From the NCBI GenBank assembly GCA_030434875.1, contig JAUISW010000001.1, positions 3,982,001 through 4,046,000 on the forward strand: a stretch of DNA of 64,000 nt. The letters are read 5' to 3'. Origin of the DNA: Lachnospiraceae bacterium C1.1. Lineage in GTDB: Bacteria > Bacillota > Clostridia > Lachnospirales > Lachnospiraceae. Positions 19,305 to 27,160 of the stretch are shown one piece after another. Every line of letters begins with the position of its first letter. The first letter of the stretch is position 1. Made by a program: the position numbers and the translations under genes. The notes under the pieces are model-generated. The model saw only the letters and a list, made by a program, of their open reading frames with translations, did no database searches and had not been told where the DNA came from.

Positions 19305-19351
19305 CTGTTCAGGGTAGCTTAATCTAATGACATTGGTACCTGAACAGTTAC
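19301..19351. repeat. Palindromic repeat with GTAACTGTTCAGG ends
   Basis: GTAACTGTTCAGG at the left and CCTGAACAGTTAC at the right enclose a centre containing CTTAATCTAATGACATTGG. Related centres and right ends recur at 35427-35536, 45464-45530 and 46222-46252. The element contributes the stop codon of the preceding gene. Confidence 0.82.
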
Positions 19352-19383
19352 GATGGAGATATAGATCCGAAAGAAAGCTGATC

Positions 19384-19719
19384 ATGGCGGAATTTGACAG
19401 AGAAGATCTTAAAGATAAAGGCAAAGGGGAAAAGACCGGGGAAGGCACCGGAAAAAAAGAGATAAACAGCAGCTTTTCCGGGGAAGGATTCAGTCTGCAG
19501 AATCTTGTTGGTAGCCTGCAGAACGATCCTCAAGTCATAAGGCACTTATCTTTTGAAAAAATCAGCGAAATAGCAGAAATAATAGGAAATCAGCAGCTTG
19601 CAGCCATACTGGGAGGCGGCGGGCCATTACTTAGAAAAGGTGATTTCCATCCGTCCGCAGGGGAGACAGATATAAATGATATTTCAACTGAAACGCCCGA
19701 ACTCATTGAGCTGGGATGA
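19384..19719 (+). CDS. Small protein of unknown function in injection locus
   Basis: A 111-residue protein. The first 35 residues are charged and Gly/Lys-rich; a predicted helical part follows (FSLQNLVGSLQNDPQVIRHL, then ISEIAEIIGNQQLAAILGG). The ATG at 19384 is preferred over an in-frame ATG at 19327 that lies inside the repeat element. It overlaps the next gene by 44 bases, so the two are likely coupled. No family is recognised. Confidence 0.55.
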   Translation: MAEFDREDLKDKGKGEKTGEGTGKKEINSSFSGEGFSLQNLVGSLQNDPQVIRHLSFEKISEIAEIIGNQQLAAILGGGGPLLRKGDFHPSAGETDINDISTETPELIELG

Positions 19720-20110
19720 AAATGATGCAGAAAAGGAATTGAAATATCTTTTAGAATACAATGGCTATAGTTTTGCAGGGGAAAATGGTCATTACAGCCT
19801 TAAATTCAGAGATAACGGGAATATCTGGACCAGCGAATTTGAGATTTTGGAGGAAAAAATACTTATATGGGGGATATATCCCTTTGAATGCAGAAATCAG
19901 GAACGGGGGCTGGAATTTTGCAACGCCTCCAATTTACAAACGGTCATGGGGGCTTTTTCCATATATAAAGCCCATTTGACATATCGCACTACTGCGGATC
20001 TTTTTGATGCTTACAGTTCGTATGAATGTCTGGCGCGTGCTCTTGAATACAACGCCAACGTTATCATTCATTTCTGGAGCAGGGCGTCAGAAGCATCTTT
20101 TGGCAGTTAA
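19676..20110 (+). CDS. YbjN/type III chaperone-like protein
   Basis: A 144-residue protein with the alternating beta and helix pattern of YbjN-type, secretion-chaperone-like folds: a long N-terminal helix (DENDAEKELKYLLEYNGY), beta strands (YSLKFRD, WTSEFEI), and an extended motif LEFCNASNLQTVMGAFSIYKAHLTYRTTADL. The family resembles type III secretion chaperones and occurs next to secretion genes. In this setting it may keep a cargo or tail protein soluble before loading. It starts inside the preceding gene and lies 64 bases before the sheath gene. The family call is from memory of the motif. Confidence 0.6.
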   Translation: MIFQLKRPNSLSWDENDAEKELKYLLEYNGYSFAGENGHYSLKFRDNGNIWTSEFEILEEKILIWGIYPFECRNQERGLEFCNASNLQTVMGAFSIYKAHLTYRTTADLFDAYSSYECLARALEYNANVIIHFWSRASEASFGS

Positions 20111-20173
20111 ACATTTTTTCATCCACAGGGAAGGAGGATTGTTCCCACACGATCGAGGGGGACAGAGAAAAGC

Positions 20174-21982
20174 ATGGCAGAGTATTTACATCCGGGCGTA
20201 TATACCGAAGAATACGATTCCGGTCCGGTACCGATGCAGGGGGTGAGCACTAGTACGGCAGGCTTCATTGGTTTGGCGGAGCGTGGTCCTGTCATTGGTG
20301 CACCACAGTTTGTAACCAGTTTTGCTGATTACAAGAGGATTTACGGCAGCTATCTCAGTGATACAAAATATGGGGATGCAAGATATCTTCCATATGCTGT
20401 TGAGCAGTTCTTTGTAAACGGTGGCTCAAGGGCATATATCATGAGGGTTGCGCCTGATGATGCAAAAGCTTCATCCGGAGCACTCGGATGTCTTAATATT
20501 GAAGCTGCAAGCCCCGGTGAGTGGGGAGACAGGCTGGTCGTTACTGCTGTACCTTCATCAAAGGCCAGAACACAGGTTTACAGCGTAAGCGGCTCAGAGC
20601 TTACAGTAAAGCATCCTGACGGATTTAATCCGGGAGACGTTGTAGAGCTTTTCGACGGAAAATCAAGGGCATATTCGACAGTCAAGAGCGTAATAGATAA
20701 GACTGTTACTCTTGACAGCCCACCATCACTTGATATAGCTGACAAGGCGCTTGTTACGCAGAAATATATGCGTACCATGGAAATTACCGTAACCGCAAAG
20801 CTTGATGATGCGGTTGAAACCTTTGAAAACGTGTGCCTGAATACCTTTGCGACAAACTATATCGGAATCAGGTCGGAAAAGTCAGATCTTGTACGTTTCA
20901 CCGTGAAACAGGGCGGAGCAGCTGCTGCACCGGCTCAGCCTCCGAAAGACAATAAAGACGCAAAGGATGGCAAGGACAAGGACGGAAAAGACAAGTCAGC
21001 ACCGGCACCTGCACCTGCTGCCGCAGCCGGCGGAACACAGACACCTTTCGCACAGATAGGTGGAAACGGAAGCTCCATATCCGTTACTCTTTCGGGCGGT
21101 TCGGAAGGCTCCGTAGGAAAGGTTACGGCTGATGTTTATGTAGGTACTGACAATGGACCCGGAAAACGTACAGGACTTCAGGCATTTATAGAAAACAGCA
21201 ATGTTTCCATAATGGCGATCCCCGGCGTGACCGATCAGACCGTACAGTCATCGCTCATTGCTTTCTGTGAGAACAGATCGAGCTGCTTTGCGATACTGGA
21301 TATTCCGATTGATAAAAAGAAGGTAGATGAGATCGCACAGTTCCGTGATGCATACGATACTACCTATGCCGCAATCTATCATCCATGGCTGCAGATGCTC
21401 GATCCGCTCCTTAAGCGCACGGAGTTCTTCCCGCCGTCAGGAGCGATGGCAGGCATTTATGCCCGTGTTGATGGTGACAGGGGCGTTCATAAGGCACCTG
21501 CAAATGAGACAGTCTCAGGATGCACAGGCCTGTCATGCAGCTACAATGATGCAGAGCAGGATATACTGAATCCTATAGGAGTTAACCTTGTACGTGCATT
21601 TACAGGAAGAGGAATACGCGTATGGGGCGCAAGGACCTTAAGCTCCAATGGACTCTGGAAATATATCAATGTCAGACGTCTTTTCATCTATGTAGAGCAG
21701 TCGATCAAGACAAATACAAACTGGGTAGTATTTGAGCCTAATGCAGAAGTGCTCTGGACAAGAGTCCGCGGCACTATCGAATCATTCCTTGCAACATGCT
21801 GGAGAGATGGAGCATTGGCAGGTACATCTCCGGATCAGGCTTATTTTGTTGAATGTGGACCTACGACAATGACGCAGGATGACATAGACAATGGAAGACT
21901 CATATGTAATATCGGAATCGCACCTGTAAAACCGGCTGAATTCGTAATCTTCCGCATTACGCAGAAGACGGCAACAAGCTGA
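20174..21982 (+). CDS. Contractile tail sheath protein
   Basis: A 602-residue protein that starts MAEYLHPGVYTEEYDSG, the hallmark start of phage and eCIS sheath proteins (Afp2-4/Pvc2-4 type). The C-terminal part has the conserved ISVWGARTLSS-like region (RVWGARTLSSNGLWKYINVRRL) and EPNAEVLW, which form the sheath core fold. Residues 247-290 are a low-complexity Ala/Pro/Lys/Asp insert, probably an exposed loop on the outside of the sheath. The protein forms the contracting cylinder around the tube. There is a single sheath gene here, whereas Serratia and Photorhabdus systems carry several. It is 66 bases upstream of the tube gene. Confidence 0.96.
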   Translation: MAEYLHPGVYTEEYDSGPVPMQGVSTSTAGFIGLAERGPVIGAPQFVTSFADYKRIYGSYLSDTKYGDARYLPYAVEQFFVNGGSRAYIMRVAPDDAKASSGALGCLNIEAASPGEWGDRLVVTAVPSSKARTQVYSVSGSELTVKHPDGFNPGDVVELFDGKSRAYSTVKSVIDKTVTLDSPPSLDIADKALVTQKYMRTMEITVTAKLDDAVETFENVCLNTFATNYIGIRSEKSDLVRFTVKQGGAAAAPAQPPKDNKDAKDGKDKDGKDKSAPAPAPAAAAGGTQTPFAQIGGNGSSISVTLSGGSEGSVGKVTADVYVGTDNGPGKRTGLQAFIENSNVSIMAIPGVTDQTVQSSLIAFCENRSSCFAILDIPIDKKKVDEIAQFRDAYDTTYAAIYHPWLQMLDPLLKRTEFFPPSGAMAGIYARVDGDRGVHKAPANETVSGCTGLSCSYNDAEQDILNPIGVNLVRAFTGRGIRVWGARTLSSNGLWKYINVRRLFIYVEQSIKTNTNWVVFEPNAEVLWTRVRGTIESFLATCWRDGALAGTSPDQAYFVECGPTTMTQDDIDNGRLICNIGIAPVKPAEFVIFRITQKTATS

Positions 21983-22048
21983 TAGGGATACTCCGTCGGA
22001 TAAATCTTTTTTACGAGAATTTATGATAGGAAGTGAGGGAATAATAAA

Positions 22049-22540
22049 ATGGCTATTAACTACCCATATAGAGTGTTCCGGTACCAGGTTGTGATAGACG
22101 GAATCAACAGGGCCAGTTTTTCGGAGGTTTCCGGAATGAATCTGGCAACCGCAGCGATCGAGTACCGTGAAGGTGATGATTTAAGAAATACCCCGAGAAA
22201 ACTTCCGGGGCTTACAACTTTTGGTAATGTCACGCTCCGCTGGGGCATTGCCGAGGACGTTGAATTCCTTGAGTGGATACACTCAGTAGCACCTGATAAT
22301 TCCGCAGGTCCTACAGGAATCACAAGGCACAATATTACCATTTCACTGTTTACAGATGCGGGTGAGCCGTCAGGACCGTCCTGGACACTCATCAATGCAT
22401 GGCCGGTCAGCTACACTATACCTGATCTTTCAGGTCTTGGAGGAGAGGTAGCTATCCAGTCTATCGAGATCTGCCATGAAGGAATCTGGACAACAACAGG
22501 TACTTCACCGGCACCTGCAGGAACACCTTCGGAGATTTAA
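22049..22540 (+). CDS. Main inner tube protein (Afp1/Pvc1 type)
   Basis: A 163-residue phage T4 gp19-like tube protein. It shows the typical opening NYPYRVFRYQVVIDGINRASFSEVSGM, followed by the strand pattern and a WPVSYTIPDLSGLGGEVAIQSIEICHEG end. Its monomers stack as hexamers to form the inner tube pushed through target envelopes. GGAAGTGAGGG precedes the ATG. It lies next to the sheath and is followed by a strong hairpin (22546-22582) that may hold its mRNA level above that of the downstream genes. Two further tube-like genes follow at 23168 and 23669. Confidence 0.95.
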   Translation: MAINYPYRVFRYQVVIDGINRASFSEVSGMNLATAAIEYREGDDLRNTPRKLPGLTTFGNVTLRWGIAEDVEFLEWIHSVAPDNSAGPTGITRHNITISLFTDAGEPSGPSWTLINAWPVSYTIPDLSGLGGEVAIQSIEICHEGIWTTTGTSPAPAGTPSEI

Positions 22541-22545
22541 TTTTC

Positions 22546-22582
22546 GTTATCCGGTATCCGGTTTTCACGGATACCGGATAAC
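22546..22582 (+). other. Strong intercistronic hairpin after sheath-tube genes
   Basis: A perfect 15-bp stem (GTTATCCGGTATCCG at 22546-22560 with its complement at 22568-22582) and a 7-base loop, with no U tract. Such structures after highly expressed structural genes often block 3' exonucleases or limit read-through. The sequence is unlike the other repeats in the window. Confidence 0.75.
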
Positions 22583-22610
22583 AGGATAAAAACAACATAG
22601 GAGAGGAAAA

Positions 22611-22979
22611 ATGCAGACTGAGTTTGAGTTTATGCTTCCAAAGGGCTATGTGGATGCATCGGGGGAAATCCACAGGCAGGGGAAAATGAGACTTGCAACA
22701 GCGGCAGATGAGATACTGCCTTTAAGGGATCCGCGTGTTCAGGCGAATTCCTCATATCTGACGATAGTGCTCTTATCGAGAGTCATAACACAGCTGGGAA
22801 CTCTTCCTGTTATATCAAATCAGGTCATCGAGAAGCTGTTTACCATGGATCTGGCATATCTGCAGGATTTTTACCAGAGAATCAATATGAAAGAAATACC
22901 ATCATATACTGTAACATGCCCGGATTGTGGTAAAAAATTCGAGGTACCGTTGGATTTTTTATTGAATCAGGGCTTGTAA
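22611..22979 (+). CDS. Tail assembly protein with zinc-ribbon end, frameshift donor
   Basis: The 122-residue zero-frame product resembles the conserved eCIS tail-assembly protein (FEFMLPKGYVDASG, LSRVITQLG). It ends in a zinc-knuckle-like CPDCGKKFEVP. In phages, the gene between tube and tape measure makes a tail-assembly chaperone in two forms by -1 frameshifting (gpG/gpGT of lambda, E/E' of P2). This gene is in exactly that place. Near its end the codons TTT TTA follow a T, giving the slippery heptamer T_TTT_TTA at 22955-22961. Shifting back one base leads straight into the DUF6760-like frame ending at 23155, a product of 181 residues. GGAGAGG lies before the ATG. Confidence 0.85.
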   Translation: MQTEFEFMLPKGYVDASGEIHRQGKMRLATAADEILPLRDPRVQANSSYLTIVLLSRVITQLGTLPVISNQVIEKLFTMDLAYLQDFYQRINMKEIPSYTVTCPDCGKKFEVPLDFLLNQGL

Positions 22980-23000
22980 GCTATCCACAGGACAGGCTCT
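22941..23000 (+). promoter_or_regulatory. Predicted -1 programmed ribosomal frameshift signal
   Basis: Three elements sit at canonical spacing. A Shine-Dalgarno-like GAGGT (22941-22945) ends 9 bases before the heptamer T_TTT_TTA (22955-22961), which is in the correct phase for simultaneous slippage. After a 7-base spacer, 22969-22977 can pair with 22992-23000 to form a 9-bp stem (two G-U pairs) with a 14-base loop. The zero-frame stop TAA is at 22977-22979, inside the structure. The -1 frame is open from the heptamer to TGA 23153-23155. Confidence 0.8.
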
Positions 23001-23155
23001 ATAAGGAAATGGCATTTCTTGCTTATTATCTTCACTGGTCACAGGATGATCTCATGAACATGGATCACAGGGAACGCAGACGGTGGTGCAGTGAGATATC
23101 TTCAATAAACAGGAAGCTGAGTGGAGATCAGAATAATACTTTTGAGTTTAAATGA
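22961..23155 (+). CDS. DUF6760-like C-terminal extension, reached by -1 frameshift
   Basis: In the -1 frame relative to the assembly gene, 64 codons read ...SYPQDRLYKEMAFLAYYLHW, then SQDDLMNMDHRERRRWCSEI and a short polar end. This closely matches a small conserved eCIS protein family (DUF6760 as I recall it: RLYEE-AF-AYHFHW...HRERRRW). No ATG, GTG or TTG exists in this frame upstream of the conserved YPQDRLY part after the last in-frame stop. The only ATG (23009) would cut off that part and has no properly spaced ribosome site. Expression as a frameshift fusion is therefore the simplest reading. The coordinates give the extension from the slip point, not an independent gene. Confidence 0.78.
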   Translation: MESGLVSYPQDRLYKEMAFLAYYLHWSQDDLMNMDHRERRRWCSEISSINRKLSGDQNNTFEFK

Positions 23156-23167
23156 CGGTGACGTTTT

Positions 23168-23659
23168 ATGGCAGATAAATTATATACGTCTTTCCGCTTT
23201 CAGGTAACAATGAGCGGGGAGGGATATGTTAAAGACGGGGAGACTGCGAGTTCGGATGCGGCATTCGCGGAGTGCTCCGGCATAAAGGTGATAAGCCATG
23301 TCATAAAGATGCGGAGCGGTTCTGATGAAAGAGGGGTACAGGGCATTATTCCTGCCACTGTTGAATACAGCAATCTGACCCTGACTAAAGGAGCCTCTTC
23401 AAGCAACAGGTTTCTTAACTGGGTATTTGAATGTCTTCCTTCATTTGAGAAGGGACCTGCAAATCCGGTGCGAAGGACGGTCAGGATAACCGTGCTTGAT
23501 GAACTGCAGAAACCCGGGATAATATGGAGCCTTTATGGGGCATATCCGGTTTCCTATACGCTTGGAGACCTGAATGCACAGAACAATTCAGTGTTGCTGG
23601 AATCTGTGGAATTTGCCTACAGTGGTCTCGGAAGAGAAGAGCCACCGGCAGGAAGCTGA
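23168..23659 (+). CDS. Second tube-like protein (gp19 family)
   Basis: A 163-residue protein with the tube fold pattern: LYTSFRFQVTMSGEG at the start, AFAECSGIKVISHVIKMRSGSD, and GAYPVSYTLGDLNAQNNSVLLESVEFAYSGL at the end. It is clearly diverged from the main tube protein. In Afp/PVC systems an Afp5/Pvc5-like tube paralogue forms the layer linking the tube to the baseplate, which is a likely role here. It begins 12 bases after the stop of the frameshift extension. Confidence 0.88.
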   Translation: MADKLYTSFRFQVTMSGEGYVKDGETASSDAAFAECSGIKVISHVIKMRSGSDERGVQGIIPATVEYSNLTLTKGASSSNRFLNWVFECLPSFEKGPANPVRRTVRITVLDELQKPGIIWSLYGAYPVSYTLGDLNAQNNSVLLESVEFAYSGLGREEPPAGS

Positions 23660-23668
23660 GGCTGAATA

Positions 23669-24106
23669 ATGAAAGATCAACAGGAAATGGAAAAATATGT
23701 GTCAGGCGCATATTTTGAAGTGAAAATCGGGGGCATAAGCGGTCTCAGCGGAAAGTTCACATCGGTCAGCGGACTTGGGATGACAATGTCATATGAAACG
23801 TATTTTGAAGGCGGTTCAATGGCACCGCATTTCCTTCTGGGGAATGCAGTTCCGCAGCAGCTTATCCTCGAGCAGGGAACGGTAACTGAAAAAGACGGCT
23901 TTTCAAAATGGATAAAAGAGGCAAACAGCGGGATAAGCCTGCCGACAAGCGGAGATATAACGCTTAAGGATGCGGCCGGAAAGACTATGAGGATCTGGCA
24001 TATAAATGACGCAGTGCTTGTAAGCTATACAGGACCCGAATTAAACAGTAATTCACCGCAGCTTGCGGTAAGCAGGATAGTCCTGATGTATGGAGGATGC
24101 ACATGA
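23669..24106 (+). CDS. Third tube-like protein (gp19 family)
   Basis: A 145-residue tube-family protein: VSGAYFEVKIGGISGLSG, SVSGLGMTMSYETYFEGG, and NDAVLVSYTGPELNSNSPQLAVSRIVLMYGG. It is the most divergent of the three tube paralogues and shorter. Its job may be to start the tube on the hub. The last bases overlap the start of the next gene as ATGA. Having three paralogues implies ring-by-ring specialisation of the tube base. Confidence 0.86.
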   Translation: MKDQQEMEKYVSGAYFEVKIGGISGLSGKFTSVSGLGMTMSYETYFEGGSMAPHFLLGNAVPQQLILEQGTVTEKDGFSKWIKEANSGISLPTSGDITLKDAAGKTMRIWHINDAVLVSYTGPELNSNSPQLAVSRIVLMYGGCT

Positions 24107-27100
24107 GGAATGATGGTTCTATTGCATTGACAAAATTAAATATGTCAGTCATAGATTCATCTGCGATGATCTCATCCGAGGCACTTTTATGCGCTTCCTT
24201 TGCCCAGAACATCATTGATAAGGAAAGAAATGAAGTTTTTGCGGCACCATTCACTGACCTTGATTTTCTGGAGGAAGAAAACGGAGAACCGGAACCGCTT
24301 CCTAAGGCAAAACAGGTCAATCTGAACTATGACCTGACATTTAAGATGGTACTGGCACATCTGGAGGCCATAGAGAAAGAGTCAGGCAGGAAAAAAAATA
24401 ATGAAAAGAAGGAAGTCGAGAGAGTCTTTGAGAAAGAAAGGAGACTTCTTGAAAGAAGCCTTAAGATACTGGAAGGACATTCGAGATTTAATAGCTCTCC
24501 CGTCATAAAAAATTACAGGGAATACCTGACGGTTAAGGAGAGGATCTTAAGGGAAAGCAGTAAAGGAAAATCTCATCAGCCGGACAGTTCCGGCGGAACA
24601 AAGATAAATACTGTTTCTAAGGAAATAAATACAGATCTTTACAGGCTGATCGAAAATGAGACGGAGATCAGAAGTCTTTCCAACGAACTACTGGACAGGA
24701 ATAATACGATAAAGAACATTGATAGAAAAAAATCTGTTTTTGACAGAGTAAACAGGATCATTAATGACAGGGAAAGAATAAATTTTATAAACAGGATAGC
24801 CGATAATGATCCCCGGAGCCGAAGGCAGCCGGAAGAGACAGCCAAAAGCTTGAAGAGAATGCTTGAAAAGCAGAGAAGGGAGATCGGAAGCTTAAAGAAG
24901 ATTCTCGTGGAGACCGGGGGATATGACATAAATACCTTTTCGTCCGGAGGCGATCCATACACTAGCGCTGATATCGATGACCTGAGGGCAGACGGCGGAC
25001 CTGAAACGCTAAATAAGGATACAGAACGGGTTCTCGACAGGCAGACAAGGGAGATCAGGCAATTAAAACAGATCATCACAGGTTCAGATATATATGAACC
25101 TCTAAGGATAAATTATAACAGGCCGGAAATACATGTTAACAGGCAGGGAATGTCTGTTAACAGACCGGGATTTGAGCCTGTTAAGCTGGATAATATCAAT
25201 ATTGATGCTGACAGGGAAACTGATAAAGCATCTGATACTGTATCGGATACGGCATCAGACAGAGCCGGTGATATGACCTACGACATGGAAGAAAAGGTCA
25301 GGACGGCAAGGCTTATAGGTGAAAAGCAGATAAGGGAGATAAGGGAATTAAAGACGATAATGCAGAATGCAGACCTTATGTCCCCGCTGAGGATAAGCTA
25401 TGGCGGTAAGAGCATCCGGACTGAAGCTGATAATGAGAGTTCGCCGGAAATGCCTCCTGACAGGCCTGCAAAAACGACTGTCAGGCTGACGGCTGACAGG
25501 ATAAAAACGCTGAGGGAAATAGTTCCTCAGGGCGGAACGAATCTGATAAATGCCATTGCCCAACAGCTGAAACGCTATGATATGGGCTTTGAGCCTGTGG
25601 ACTTCAAGGATGCTCCCACTATGGATGATGTCGCGGCTGACATGGACGAAAAGGTCAGGACGGCAAAGCTTATTGGCGAAAAGCAGATAAGGGAGATACG
25701 GGAATTAAAGACGATACTGGGGAATGCTGAAATTTTATCTCCCGCAAAATTAATTCATTCCGGTAGTAAGCAAAAGAAAACGGGAAGCCGTGAAGACTCG
25801 GAAGACAGGGTGATCAAGGCATCTGACAGGGAAAATAAGCTATCTGAAAAAACGTCTGAGAAAGCATCCGAAAAAGTATCTGAGAAAGCAGCTGAATTAG
25901 GGGAAAATCTCAGGATTGGCGATAATATAAGAAATGCCCTTAATCCGCTGACAAGGGAAATAGCCCTGATAAAGCTGCTTCGCGGGAATAACAGGTACGA
26001 ACTGAGGAATATAAGCAGGCTGGTTCATGATGAACTGCCGTGGAACAGCGTGGAAGCAACAGATGAAATAAGGGAAAAATATATCATAAGGCAGATGGGA
26101 TATACACCTGCCGACATAGAGGACCTGCTGACAGCCAATGATGAGAAGGATGAAGAGATTTCAAGGATCATGCAGACAAGTGCACGGCAGGAGAGAGATA
26201 TAAGGGAGCTGAAGAAAACCATTCAGGCTGATATCCCGAAGGAGAAGGCGGAAAAAGAAAAAAAAGAAGCAGAAGAGGAAAAGAAAAAGGAGAAAAGGGA
26301 GAAGGAAGAGGAAAAAAGGCAGGAAAAATTAGAACGCTCCATTGAGATAAATGAAACCGTGAGAAATGCGCTGGCACCAGTGATCAGGGAAATTGCGACT
26401 ATAAAGCTTTTGAGATCGGCCGGTGGACGGGGAATGACAAATATTTCAAAACTCGTAAGAAAGGCATTTCCGGATAGCAGCGTGGAGGCTGTCAATGAGA
26501 TAACGTCAAAATATATGCATGGGATAATGAGCTTTGAGCCGGAAAGATTGGAAAACATCCTTTTTGAGAAAAACGAAGGAGATGACCTTCCTGCAAGGCT
26601 GAGGGCTGATGAACTGCCGGGAGCGGTTCACGAAAGGGAGATAAGGGAACTGAAAAATATCCTGAAAAAAGACAGGGGAAAGAAGAACGACCATTTCTAT
26701 CCGACAGTCAATATGGAATATGGCAGTTCCTATCCGGCAATCATAAATGAGGCAGTGAAAAAACAGCTGTCCGGGATAAATCCCCTGGAAATGAAAAATG
26801 ACACGGCAGCGGAAAAATTTTTACGGGGAGAGGTTCAGGAAACTGTTGTCGAGGAGCCTGTAAAAGCCACTGAACTGATGAAAACAGTTCAGAAGAGGAT
26901 AACGGCTCCGCAGAACACAACATGGGTAAATCCGGCATTTGCCGGGAACAATAATACTCCTTTACAGGCTCCCTTCGGAAATTACGGTTACATGGATGAC
27001 CTGAATTTCAAGGAGAAAAATACCGGGGGCGGTAAGGAAAAAAATACGGGGCAGGCCAGACTTTCGGATGCTGATATAAGGCGTACAGCCGATAAGGTCT

Positions 27101-27156
27101 TTAAGCTTGTGGAAGAGAGAATGAGAAAAGAGAGACGCAGAATAGGAAGGATATAG
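24103..27156 (+). CDS. Long coiled-coil protein, candidate tape measure
   Basis: A 1017-residue, highly charged, almost all-helical protein. A motif with core (R/K)EIRELKxI recurs about six times, near nucleotides 24880, 25050, 25330, 25690, 26195 and 26635; two of the copies (near 25285 and 25640) are nearly identical over about 30 residues. A separate unit of about 70 residues is duplicated (near 25925-26130 and 26350-26565: NALxPxxREIxxIKLLR...SVEA). Position between the tube/assembly genes and the LysM protein is that of the tape measure in P2-like tails. If fully helical and extended at 1.5 angstrom per residue, it would span about 150 nm. No membrane segment is visible, which is unusual for phage tape measures. 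ATG 24103 is favoured: GGAGG ends 6 bases upstream. Confidence 0.62.
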   Translation: MRNDGSIALTKLNMSVIDSSAMISSEALLCASFAQNIIDKERNEVFAAPFTDLDFLEEENGEPEPLPKAKQVNLNYDLTFKMVLAHLEAIEKESGRKKNNEKKEVERVFEKERRLLERSLKILEGHSRFNSSPVIKNYREYLTVKERILRESSKGKSHQPDSSGGTKINTVSKEINTDLYRLIENETEIRSLSNELLDRNNTIKNIDRKKSVFDRVNRIINDRERINFINRIADNDPRSRRQPEETAKSLKRMLEKQRREIGSLKKILVETGGYDINTFSSGGDPYTSADIDDLRADGGPETLNKDTERVLDRQTREIRQLKQIITGSDIYEPLRINYNRPEIHVNRQGMSVNRPGFEPVKLDNINIDADRETDKASDTVSDTASDRAGDMTYDMEEKVRTARLIGEKQIREIRELKTIMQNADLMSPLRISYGGKSIRTEADNESSPEMPPDRPAKTTVRLTADRIKTLREIVPQGGTNLINAIAQQLKRYDMGFEPVDFKDAPTMDDVAADMDEKVRTAKLIGEKQIREIRELKTILGNAEILSPAKLIHSGSKQKKTGSREDSEDRVIKASDRENKLSEKTSEKASEKVSEKAAELGENLRIGDNIRNALNPLTREIALIKLLRGNNRYELRNISRLVHDELPWNSVEATDEIREKYIIRQMGYTPADIEDLLTANDEKDEEISRIMQTSARQERDIRELKKTIQADIPKEKAEKEKKEAEEEKKKEKREKEEEKRQEKLERSIEINETVRNALAPVIREIATIKLLRSAGGRGMTNISKLVRKAFPDSSVEAVNEITSKYMHGIMSFEPERLENILFEKNEGDDLPARLRADELPGAVHEREIRELKNILKKDRGKKNDHFYPTVNMEYGSSYPAIINEAVKKQLSGINPLEMKNDTAAEKFLRGEVQETVVEEPVKATELMKTVQKRITAPQNTTWVNPAFAGNNNTPLQAPFGNYGYMDDLNFKEKNTGGGKEKNTGQARLSDADIRRTADKVFKLVEERMRKERRRIGRI

Positions 27157-27160
27157 AGCC

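Noticed and set aside
23009..23155. An independent 48-codon gene starting at ATG 23009
   Set aside because: It would lose the conserved YPQDRLYKE part, and the AAGGA is too close to the ATG; the frameshift product fits better.
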